Origin: an uncultured Thermoguttaceae bacterium
Lineage (GTDB): Bacteria > Planctomycetota > Planctomycetia > Pirellulales > Thermoguttaceae
Direction of reading: 5' to 3'
Assembly: GCA_938084835.1 (NCBI GenBank)
Contig: CALKER010000001.1
Coordinates: 1-64,000, forward strand
DNA: 64,000 nucleotides
In this document: in pieces, positions 55,013 to 62,911 of the stretch
How positions within the stretch are numbered: position 1 is the first letter of the stretch
Layout: each line of letters begins with the position of its first letter
The notes under the pieces: model-generated
What the model was told of the DNA's origin: nothing
Database searches by the model: none
What the model saw: only the letters and a program-made list of their open reading frames with translations
Program-made: the position numbers and the translations under genes

Positions 55013-57505
55013 ATGTCCGTGTCTGGGCAGGGATCCATAACGGCGGTGCGTTTTCCGCATAGTTGCTTCTTTTTGGCTGCCCTCGTTGCAAGCTGGTCAG
55101 CCGGCCTTGGAGCCGATGCCGCTTCAGCGATCGACCCGGATCTGGCAGAAGCGGTTAAACGTGACTGGTTCCGCCAAGAAGCGTTGCGGGCAGACCGCCC
55201 CGGCTCGAGGTCTTCCCTGGAGCGGCTGGTTGTGCGGGCAGAGGCCGTGCTCCATGCTTTTGAGCCGCTACTTTCGCCAGAAGTCTTCGCCGAGCGACAT
55301 AGGCTTGTCAACAGCTGGAAGGGACGGCTCCTCGCGCGTCAAACGCGAACCGACTGGCAGGCAGCTTCCGCGGACGAAGAGCTGTATCTCCAAATCCGCT
55401 CCACATTAAGGCAGTGGGTATTTGAACACGCAGGGGTCGGACGATGGCCTATCATTTTTCTTAAAACCAAGCGGTTTGTATGCCAAATGCTTCACGAGTA
55501 TGTCGGCTATTACTACGACGTGGCGCGTTTGGCCGGTGGAGGGGTTTATCTCCTGCGGGAGCCCGGAAAATCCTTGTCTGTGGAGGCTCTCACCGAAGGA
55601 CGACTTCCCCCAGGAGCTTATCAAACATTGGCTTTAGATTACGAAGCCCGCCGCGCGTACTTTGCCTTCGTGGAGGTCCGACCGGGAGAGCGAGACCGAC
55701 CGGTGCGCCCCAATTGGCACATGTTGACATCCGCACCCTTTCCCCCGCAATGGGATTATCACGGTCCCCAGCGGCAATCGTTCCACCTTTTCGAGCTTGA
55801 TTTACACACCGGAACGATTAGGCAGCTAACCTTCGGCCGGGAGGATGACATCTCGCCCTGGCCTCTGCCGGATGGCAACCTGGTGTTTCTCTCGAGTCGC
55901 CGGGGTGGTTATTGTCGTTGCAATAATTGGTGGGAACCGCTGCCGACCTATACGCTTCATCACCTAAACCGCGACACAGGTGAGATAGTTACCCTTTCCT
56001 ACCACGAGACCAATGAATGGCACCCTGTCGTGCTCAACGACGGCCGAATCTGCTACAGCCGATGGGATTATGTGGATCGATCGGCGGCCCATTTCCACGG
56101 ACTTTGGACCTGCTTGCCGGATGGTACTGCTGCGCGGGCCATCTTCGGCAATTACACTATGGAGATCAGCGCGTGCTTCCAGCCACGGCCTATTCCTGGT
56201 TCCCAAAAGATTGCCTTTATTGCCGGAGCGCATCATGCCATTGTTGGTGGGGCCCTGGTTTTATTTGATCCGAGCAAGGCAGCGCTAGATCCCCAGACCG
56301 GAGAAGATCTGTTCGATTGTTTGGAAAACCTCACCCCGGAGATCCCGTTTCCGGAAACACCTAACCAATGGCCAGTGGGTTATTTCGCTTCGCCATGGCC
56401 GTTATCGGAAGACTGCTTCCTGGTGGCGTTTGGATATGACCGCCTGCCAGGAATTGGATCCGGGCATGCGACCGAGCAGGGCATGGGCATTTACTATTAT
56501 GACCGGTGGGGAAATTTGGAGTTGCTTTATGTTGACGAGGGGTACGCATGTTTGGACCCGATAGCGGTAATGTCGCGGCCCAAACCGCCCATTCTCCCTA
56601 AACTTCCCGCCGCCGACCATTCTCCCGAGACTCTCACCGCCGGCGAGGCCCTGGTTTATGTTGTGGACGTGACCCGGAGCCACTTGCCTTTCCCCAAGGA
56701 TTTGCGCCCGGACCACCTCCGGGTATTTCAACTTTTCCCCAAGACGACGCACACAGTTAACGATCCCCGCATTGGTCACGCGAATGCCGAAAATGCTCGC
56801 GCGTTGGTGGGGACGGCCCCGGTGGAAGCCGACGGCTCTGCTTACTTCCGGGTCCCGGCGGGGGTCCCGCTATACTTCCAGGTTGTGGATGAAACCGGTC
56901 GGGCTATTCAAGGAATGCGTTCCACGGTATACTTCCGGCCGGGCGAGCGTGTGGGTTGTGTTGGGTGTCATGAATACCAGCCGCAGGCCGCTCCTTCTGT
57001 GCGCCCGGCCGCACTTGCCCGAGCTCCTTCCAGCTTGACCCCGGGGCCGGATGGTACCCGACCGTTCAGCTTTGTGCGCCTCATCCAGCCCATTCTCGAC
57101 CGCCACTGCGTTCGGTGTCATCACGCCGAGCCGCAGTCCATACGCAATCGCGGTGAGCAGGATACGATCCTCCGGCCGGCTCGACCGGATTTATCCGGAA
57201 CGCCGGAAAAGCTCTTCACGCGCTCATACAATAACTTGCGGCCGTACCTCAGGTTTTTCGAATGGGGAGGGGCTAGTATTGATCAAATAGTAACTCGCCC
57301 AGGACGGATGGGCGCCCGGGTGAGCCCACTGGCTGCGATCCTCGATGACCCGCTTCATCGTCGCGAGGTAAAGCTCGCCGACGAAGAGCGACGCGCCATC
57401 TACCTATGGCTCGACGCGAATGTTCCCTTTTATGGCACGTACGATCGGAGCCTGCAAGCAGCTCAGCTCCGCGGGGAAGCCATCCCTCTGCCTGAGATTC
57501 AATGA
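55013..57505 (+). CDS. HzsA-like protein with two CXXCH motifs, no accessory domain
   Basis: An 830-residue exported protein, the shortest of the three HzsA-like proteins and close in length to hydrazine synthase alpha. A signal peptide is visible (about residues 15-36, SCFFLAALVASWSAGLGADAA). The core shows RRGGYCRC with C301 and C303, GRICYSRWDYVDRS, PWPLSEDCFLVAFG and ATVNDPRIGHAN-like loops before two haem motifs: CVGCH at 649-653 and CVRCH at 699-703 (LIQPILDRHCVRCHH). I chose ATG 55013 because GAGGAG lies six bases upstream and it directly precedes the signal peptide; the frame is open 29 codons further. A perfect hairpin lies 68 bp upstream. Function unknown. Confidence 0.82.
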   Translation: MSVSGQGSITAVRFPHSCFFLAALVASWSAGLGADAASAIDPDLAEAVKRDWFRQEALRADRPGSRSSLERLVVRAEAVLHAFEPLLSPEVFAERHRLVNSWKGRLLARQTRTDWQAASADEELYLQIRSTLRQWVFEHAGVGRWPIIFLKTKRFVCQMLHEYVGYYYDVARLAGGGVYLLREPGKSLSVEALTEGRLPPGAYQTLALDYEARRAYFAFVEVRPGERDRPVRPNWHMLTSAPFPPQWDYHGPQRQSFHLFELDLHTGTIRQLTFGREDDISPWPLPDGNLVFLSSRRGGYCRCNNWWEPLPTYTLHHLNRDTGEIVTLSYHETNEWHPVVLNDGRICYSRWDYVDRSAAHFHGLWTCLPDGTAARAIFGNYTMEISACFQPRPIPGSQKIAFIAGAHHAIVGGALVLFDPSKAALDPQTGEDLFDCLENLTPEIPFPETPNQWPVGYFASPWPLSEDCFLVAFGYDRLPGIGSGHATEQGMGIYYYDRWGNLELLYVDEGYACLDPIAVMSRPKPPILPKLPAADHSPETLTAGEALVYVVDVTRSHLPFPKDLRPDHLRVFQLFPKTTHTVNDPRIGHANAENARALVGTAPVEADGSAYFRVPAGVPLYFQVVDETGRAIQGMRSTVYFRPGERVGCVGCHEYQPQAAPSVRPAALARAPSSLTPGPDGTRPFSFVRLIQPILDRHCVRCHHAEPQSIRNRGEQDTILRPARPDLSGTPEKLFTRSYNNLRPYLRFFEWGGASIDQIVTRPGRMGARVSPLAAILDDPLHRREVKLADEERRAIYLWLDANVPFYGTYDRSLQAAQLRGEAIPLPEIQ

Positions 57506-57583
57506 TCGCCTTGCGGTAGAAACCCACGTTGCAAACAGCACCCCAATACTGACCCTCGGTTAGCTTGCCGGCAATAAATCGTT

Positions 57584-57599
57584 TTGGCGTTTACACTTT
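57584..57599. promoter_or_regulatory. 16-bp element shared by two Gfo/Idh upstream regions (copy 2)
   Basis: TTGGCGTTTACACTTT is identical to 24636-24651. Here it is 373 bp upstream of the plus-strand Gfo/Idh start, in the opposite orientation relative to the gene compared with copy 1. Function is inference. Confidence 0.3.
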
Positions 57600-57827
57600 G
57601 GCGTAGGTTGGGCTTGTGTGGACCCTTCGGTCCGAACCCCAGGCTCGTCTGAAGCGCAGCAGTTTTTGCCTCACCCTGAAGGGCTTTGGGCTCAACCGAT
57701 AGGGGAATGGTCCAAGAATTACCCCAGTGCAGCTGCCGCCAGTGCGGAAAAACCCTCCGAAAGGAACTCCGTTTTCTAGAGCCAGCTTGCCGCGGGCGAG
57801 GAAGTCTTCCCTCTTCCCATTAGCACG

Positions 57828-57856
57828 TTGACCCGGTTAAAAATCAAGACTAAGAT
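57828..57856 (+). promoter_or_regulatory. Candidate sigma-70-type promoter for the third Gfo/Idh gene
   Basis: TTGACC (57828-57833), a 17 bp spacer and TAAGAT (57851-57856) match the -35/-10 pattern with five and four of six bases. It is 115 bp before ATG 57972. Confidence 0.4.
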
Positions 57857-57971
57857 AACCCCCACAGGTCCAAAAGGAGGAAGATTATGTAAAGTCGTGC
57901 AAACGAACCAAAGTCAAAACAGGAAAGTTCTGCGCACCACTCGGCCATTTACGGACCTAGGAGATGAAACA

Positions 57972-59294
57972 ATGAAAGCGAACATCTCACGGCGTGGATT
58001 TGCGAAGGTTTCCGGCCTTGCCGCGACGGGTGTGATGGTCCCGGTGATAAGCTCGGCACACTTTCGGGTACTAGGAGCCAGCGAGAGGATTCGCCTGGGA
58101 TTTATCGGCGTAGCAAACCGCGGGCAGCAGCTTATGGATGCTTTTTCCCAGCATAAGGACTGCGAAATTGTCGCCCTTGCCGACGTGGACAAACAAATCT
58201 TGGAAAGAGCTCGGGCCCGCGTGGCAGGAAAGGTGGACTGCTACGAGGATTTTCGTGCGCTCATCGATCGGGCCGATATCGATGCCGTCGTGATCGCCAC
58301 TCCGGATCACTGGCATGCCATACAAACCATCATGGCCTGCAAGGCAAATAAGGACGTTTACGTGGAAAAGCCATTGTCCATCACCGTGGTTGAAGGCCGC
58401 AAGATGGTAGAGGCCGCCCGAAAATATAACCGCGTGGTGCAGGTAGGCACACAGCGGCGCTCTTCCGTGCTTTATCAACAGCTGGTTCAAATGGTCCAGG
58501 AAGGGCAGATCGGCAAGGTGACCGTCAGCCGGGCTTACCGCCTCAGCAATATGGCGCCTACGGGAATAGGTAAGGCAGCTCCCGGGGAACCACCGCCCCA
58601 TGTCAACTGGGACCTGTGGCTTGGTCCGCGACCGGCCCGACCGTTTCAAGAGACCATCCATCCCTACAAGTTCCGCTGGTGGGACCTTTATTCTTCGCAG
58701 ATGGCCAATTGGGGGGTTCACTACCTGGATGCCATGCGGTGGATTACCGGTGATCTAGCCCCGAGCTCGGTTTGTGCTCTGGGTGGTCGCTTTGCCGTGG
58801 ACGATGATCGAACCATTCCTGATACCTTGGAGGCCGTGTTCGAATTTCCAACTGGTCGGCTGGCCATATTTGGTCAGTACGAGGCAAGCGGCAATCCGAT
58901 TTTCCCCGTGGCCGGCGCCGAGCTGGAGCTTCGCGGCACGATCGGCACCGCTTACATTGGCTCGCGTATCATTCACGTCATACCGGAGCGCGGCGGGCAA
59001 TTCCAAGATCCTAACCCCCGTATGGAGCCAATCAAAATCGAAGGCCCCGCGGGGGATCCCACCGTCCCGCATGCGCGAAACTTCCTCGACTGTGTACGAA
59101 CACGCCAAAAGCCGAATGCTGATGTGGAGGACGGTCACCGCTCTACCACTTGCAGTCTGATTGCCAACATTTCCCTTATGCTCCGGGCCCGTTTGGAGTG
59201 GGATCCTCAAAAGGAGCAATTCACCAATATACCCGAGGCCAATAATCTCTTGCACTACGAGTATCGTAAACCCTGGTCGCTTGAAGAAATTTAG
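57972..59294 (+). CDS. Gfo/Idh/MocA oxidoreductase, standard planctomycete type
   Basis: A 440-residue NAD(P)-dependent oxidoreductase of the Gfo/Idh/MocA family. An N-terminal Tat-like leader (SRRGFAKVSGLAATGVMVPV) suggests export. The Rossmann segment is RLGFIGVANRGQQLMDAF; the family lysine is in VYVEKPLSITVVEGRKM, and the substrate-site histidine region is WWDLYSSQMANWGVHYLDAM. It differs from the two long paralogues at 20-24 kb by lacking the charged insert and by having the canonical EKP. ATG 57972 follows AGGAGA at good spacing, and the leader begins there, so I trimmed the longer open frame. Substrate is unknown; sugar or inositol derivatives are usual for the family. Confidence 0.92.
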   Translation: MKANISRRGFAKVSGLAATGVMVPVISSAHFRVLGASERIRLGFIGVANRGQQLMDAFSQHKDCEIVALADVDKQILERARARVAGKVDCYEDFRALIDRADIDAVVIATPDHWHAIQTIMACKANKDVYVEKPLSITVVEGRKMVEAARKYNRVVQVGTQRRSSVLYQQLVQMVQEGQIGKVTVSRAYRLSNMAPTGIGKAAPGEPPPHVNWDLWLGPRPARPFQETIHPYKFRWWDLYSSQMANWGVHYLDAMRWITGDLAPSSVCALGGRFAVDDDRTIPDTLEAVFEFPTGRLAIFGQYEASGNPIFPVAGAELELRGTIGTAYIGSRIIHVIPERGGQFQDPNPRMEPIKIEGPAGDPTVPHARNFLDCVRTRQKPNADVEDGHRSTTCSLIANISLMLRARLEWDPQKEQFTNIPEANNLLHYEYRKPWSLEEI

Positions 59295-59734
59295 TCCGCA
59301 AAAACCATCCTCACTCTGGGCAAAGAGCTAACAGCCACGGTAACCGAGCAAGCAGCATTAGCAGCTTGGGCGGAAGGCGCGGTTCGCTCCCACAGGGGTG
59401 ATGGTAGCGCAAGCGGAGTCATCAAAGGCATCCAGCGGGACCGGGAGCAGCACGGAAAACGTTGGGCCGAGGGGTTCCCCCCCGATGCGGCTTTTGCCTG
59501 GTAGGAGCCATACCGCCTTCACGGGAGAACCAGCTAATGATTTTGGACTACACGGAAAAAAATGTGGTGATAGTGTCAACTTTGCAGAATAACCGTTTGC
59601 CAATTGGTTCCCATATCGAAACAATCGGGCGCCATATGTGGCATGTGTTCGCGGGCAGCTTGAATCAACCAATTTGCAACAAACACTACGGTCTTTCGGG
59701 TTAATTGGAGCAGCCTTTCAGAGGAGGGCACTAC
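59295..59734. other. Intergenic spacer, no gene recognised
   Basis: Between the Gfo/Idh and ADP-ribosylglycohydrolase-like genes. Only the GAGGAGG ribosome-binding site before 59735 is recognisable. Confidence 0.4.
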
Positions 59735-61075
59735 ATGAATGCCAGGGTGCGTGTCAACAGGATTGTATATAGGGACGTGATAAATCGGCCATGCCAAAGC
59801 CGGCCGGCACGTTTTTGCTGGCCAGTGTTGCTGGCAATTTTAGGCATCGTCAACTTGGTGGGTTCCCCTGTGATGGCGCAGCAATTTCGCCGTCTGCCGG
59901 TCAGTGTATATCGCGACAAAATGTCGGGAGGTTGGCTGGGACAAATGATTGGCGTAGCCTGGGGAGGTCCCACAGAATTCCACTGGCGCGGCCAAATTAT
60001 TCCGGCAGACCAAATGCCCCAGTGGCGACCTGAAATGATCAACAGCGCCTTCGATCAGGACGACCTTTATGTGGAAATGACCTTTTTGCGGACGCTTGAG
60101 GTCCACGGCTGGGACGTAGCCTCCCGACAGGCTGGGATTGATTTTGCGAATAGCCGATACCGTTTGTGGCACGCCAATCGCGCCGGAAGGGATAATCTTC
60201 GCAACGGAATTGCGCCGCCTGATTCGGGACATCCCCAATTTAATAAACATGCGGATGATATCGATTACCAAATCGAGGCTGACTTCTCGGGGCTCATTTC
60301 GCCGGGTCTGCCGCAGCTTGTCATCGAACTCGGGGAAAAATTCGGTCGCCTCATGAACTATGGCGATGGGCTGTACGGGGGGCAATTCGTGGGCGGCATG
60401 TACGCCGCGGCCTTTTTCGAACAAGACCCGGTGCGGATTGTCCAAGCCGGTCTTGCCTGCATTCCCGCCGAAAGCCAGTATGCCGAATGTATTCGCGATG
60501 TCTTGCGGTGGTATGAGCAATCCCCTGAGAATTGGGAAGCCACTTGGGAAAAAATTGAACAGAAGTACAATAGGAATCCCGCATATCGAAGGTTTTCCTG
60601 CACGGGTGCCCAAAGTGACTTCAACATCGATGCAAAACTCAACGGGGCCTATATCGTCATGGGGCTCCTTTACGGCAAGGGTGACCTCTCCCAAACGGTG
60701 ATTGTCTCCACCCGATGCGGCCAGGATAGCGATTGCAATCCCTCGAATGCGGCCGGGATCTTGGGAACAGTCCTTGGGCGGTCACGATTGCCAAGAGAGC
60801 TCACCTCCGCTTTGGATCTGACTCGCAAGTTTAGTCATACACCGTACACTTTCGGTGACGTGCTGGCGGTGAGTGAGCGGTTGGCACGCCAAGCGGTACT
60901 CCGGGCCGGTGGCAAAATTGAATTAGCCCCAGACGGGGAAGAGGTGTGGCTGATCCCTGTCCAAACCCCTCGCCCCAGCACATTAGAGCAGTGTTGGGAG
61001 CCAGGCCCGGTGGCCAATTCCCGGTTTACGCCGGAAGAAATGGCCCAAATCAAATTCCCGCCCGGCGAAACATAA
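59735..61075 (+). CDS. Exported ADP-ribosylglycohydrolase-fold protein
   Basis: A 446-residue protein of the ADP-ribosylglycohydrolase (ARH/DraG) fold. A long signal peptide ends near residue 47 (LLAILGIVNLVGSPVMA followed by QQ). The usual N-terminal GDALG is altered to GGWLGQMIGVAWGGPTE; the second metal motif appears as FDQDDLYVEM, in place of TDDT; and the C-terminal metal site reads GQDSDCNPSNAAGILG where GDTDT is common. The fold is recognisable but several metal ligands differ, so activity on ADP-ribose is doubtful. Export also argues against the classical cytoplasmic role. GAGGAGG eight bases upstream supports the ATG; the frame continues ten codons further upstream. Function may be hydrolysis of another glycoside. 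Confidence 0.78.
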   Translation: MNARVRVNRIVYRDVINRPCQSRPARFCWPVLLAILGIVNLVGSPVMAQQFRRLPVSVYRDKMSGGWLGQMIGVAWGGPTEFHWRGQIIPADQMPQWRPEMINSAFDQDDLYVEMTFLRTLEVHGWDVASRQAGIDFANSRYRLWHANRAGRDNLRNGIAPPDSGHPQFNKHADDIDYQIEADFSGLISPGLPQLVIELGEKFGRLMNYGDGLYGGQFVGGMYAAAFFEQDPVRIVQAGLACIPAESQYAECIRDVLRWYEQSPENWEATWEKIEQKYNRNPAYRRFSCTGAQSDFNIDAKLNGAYIVMGLLYGKGDLSQTVIVSTRCGQDSDCNPSNAAGILGTVLGRSRLPRELTSALDLTRKFSHTPYTFGDVLAVSERLARQAVLRAGGKIELAPDGEEVWLIPVQTPRPSTLEQCWEPGPVANSRFTPEEMAQIKFPPGET

Positions 61076-61833
61076 TGAATTTTTGGGGGGACTTTCTCCT
61101 TTTGTGCCTGCGACCACGATCCTCGGTCTCCCGCGAAATAATCCTATACGCCTATATCCCACACTAAAAAGGGGCGTGATTCCACCGCACGAAACTCTTG
61201 GAAAGCTCGATCGCCCGAGGCACAAAGTGGGGAGGCGCACCAGTTGGCCGATGCCCAACCCGGCCAAGCCGGGGTCGTCCATCTCGGCGGACCAGCCCGG
61301 GCGAGCGAGGTCCCCCCACCGCGGTGCCCGACCCTCGTAGACTGGACTCCAACGGAAGCAATGACTCGGCCAACGGGTGGGCAAAATCGGAAAATGTCCA
61401 ATCGAGAGGAAAGCGTCCAATCGGGAGCTGAGAGGCCAAGGGTTGCGCTTCCTCAACGTGTGTTCCTAGTCAGCAGGAGTTTTTCGAACCGCGGCTTTTC
61501 GGACGGTTAAGTAGACGGGCCGGACCCCGCCGAAATTTGCGGAATTTCCCGCACAGGATGGTTAGATCCTACCTATTGGAAGGGATTTTAAATCTGGGGG
61601 CAGAATTTGGCGGGAATTCCGTCAAAAAAGGAAGGACAGTTGGCGGCCGGTGCCGACAGCGGCTGGTAACGATTTGGGAAGGTGCGCTTCTCCAGACACC
61701 GGATTACTTTACCAGGGGGCATGCCGGAGATACGCTAAAAGTAGAAGTTGTTCCAGGTGGACGTGCGAGACTGGCTGCGAGGACCAGGGAGCGGGTTCGG
61801 GTTCAAACCATTTTGACACGGGAGGACGGGATC
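61076..61833. other. 0.76 kb spacer, no gene recognised
   Basis: The lipoprotein frame stays open backwards to 61537 but its sequence there is not protein-like. A short direct repeat GTCCAATCG-x-GAG occurs at 61396-61408 and 61415-61427. No RNA gene seen. Confidence 0.4.
61396..61427. repeat. Direct repeat, 13 bp x2, period 19
   Basis: GTCCAATCGAGAG (61396-61408) and GTCCAATCGGGAG (61415-61427), one A/G transition, in non-coding DNA. Confidence 0.55.
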
Positions 61834-62337
61834 ATGAGGACGGTGTGGATGATGCTGTGTCTCGTAGTGGTGGTGGGATTATGTGTTGCTGGTTGCGGAA
61901 AACAGCCCGCAGCACCTGTGGGGCCGGGACCGGCTCCGCAGCAGGTGGTGTCGCCGCCAACTCCAGCGGAACCGGCTGCCGAAACACAACCGACTCAGCC
62001 GGAGACGGAGGAAGCGGCGCAGAAAGTTGAGGAAAAGGCCACGGAGGAACCTTCGGGTCCGGAACTAACCCCGCCGCCCGAACCGCAACCGGCACCAGCA
62101 GAGGAAGCGGAAGCAGCGCCGGCCATGCCCGAACAGCAGCCGGAACAGGCCGAAGAACCACAACCGACAGAGCCGCAACCCCAGCCGGAGCAACCTGCAC
62201 CTCAGCCCGAACAGCCCGAGCCGGAGAAACCCCAAGCCGAAATGCCACAAGCCCCGGCGGAACAACCGGCAGCTCCGGTGGAAGAGCCCGCCGAGCCAGC
62301 AAACGAACAGCCCGCCCAGCCAGCAAACCAGGAATAA
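61834..62337 (+). CDS. Low-complexity Pro/Glu/Gln/Ala-rich lipoprotein
   Basis: A 167-residue lipoprotein. The signal peptide (RTVWMMLCLVVVVGLCVAGC) ends in lipobox VAGC with lipidated cysteine 21. Everything after it is low-complexity Pro, Glu, Gln and Ala (EQPEPEKPQAEMPQAPAEQP), with no folded domain, like a disordered, negatively charged periplasm-spanning tether. GGAGG eight bases upstream fixes the ATG at 61834. An open frame on the opposite strand over the same bases is an artefact of the repetitive codons. It may be a wall or envelope spacer protein, but no partner is evident. Confidence 0.75.
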   Translation: MRTVWMMLCLVVVVGLCVAGCGKQPAAPVGPGPAPQQVVSPPTPAEPAAETQPTQPETEEAAQKVEEKATEEPSGPELTPPPEPQPAPAEEAEAAPAMPEQQPEQAEEPQPTEPQPQPEQPAPQPEQPEPEKPQAEMPQAPAEQPAAPVEEPAEPANEQPAQPANQE

Positions 62338-62911
62338 ATGGAACGCGCAGGCTCTTTCGCAAACAGACAACAGCTCCCCGATCGGTGAGGGTTAAGAACG
62401 ATCGTTTTCATAAGCTGGCACTGCTAACTGGTGCCGGCGCAGGGAGGTTGTATTGCGAAGTTCCGGAAAAGCTTCGCCGTCCTAGCTGCCACAAAGCATA
62501 GGGCGCTCTTGCCACTTTGCCAACATAGGCAACACGTCAACTTCTGCCGGACCAGGGGCACAGGTGCCGTGCGTTTTGGTGGAGGGAACTTGTCTTACGT
62601 TTAGGGAACTTGTCCCACGTTTGTCCGCCTAGTTGGTACCTCTTTAACCGGCCAGCTTTGTAACCAAACCGCCTCCGCAAGCTTGAACTAATGTGATTTC
62701 GGCCTATGCCTACGGGAAAAAACCCGGTCGTTCCTACAAGGTTGTTGTTCCGCCAAGCGCTCGCCGTGGCAGTCCGATAAATGGGCCTGAAACGGCCCAG
62801 AAGATTAAGTCCGTTTCGTTCGCAGTGGAACCGCCGTCGTGGGCCAAGACTCTCCTGACGGCCTAGCCGTAGAATCTTTTTGGCATACCGACCAGGCCAA
62901 GAGTCCATGGA
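62338..62911. other. Spacer between convergent genes, with tandem repeat
   Basis: Lies between the lipoprotein gene and minus-strand coaB. Contains a 20 bp tandem repeat at 62583-62622 and a small GCGAAG/CTTCGC stem near 62455-62480 without U-tract. No gene recognised. Confidence 0.4.
62583..62622. repeat. Tandem repeat, 20 bp x2
   Basis: AGGGAACTTGTCTTACGTTT (62583-62602) is followed at once by AGGGAACTTGTCCCACGTTT (62603-62622); the two differences are T/C transitions. Confidence 0.8.

Larger units (their letters stand above)
57506..57971. other. Spacer upstream of the third Gfo/Idh gene
   Basis: No separate gene. Carries the second copy of the 16-mer (57584-57599) and a candidate promoter (57828-57856). 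The Gfo/Idh frame is open back to 57828 without family-like sequence. Confidence 0.45.

Noticed and set aside
11156..57505. Genuine hydrazine synthase and anammox metabolism
   Set aside because: No gamma subunit, hydrazine dehydrogenase or other anammox genes are in the window, and the tyrosine haem ligand is not conserved.
61832..62362. Minus-strand open frame over the lipoprotein gene
   Set aside because: It arises from the repetitive codons of the Pro/Glu-rich lipoprotein, which has a signal peptide, lipobox and ribosome-binding site.
2376..62622. CRISPR array
   Set aside because: The repeat pairs have only two copies each, unrelated sequences and spacings too short for spacers; no cas genes are present.
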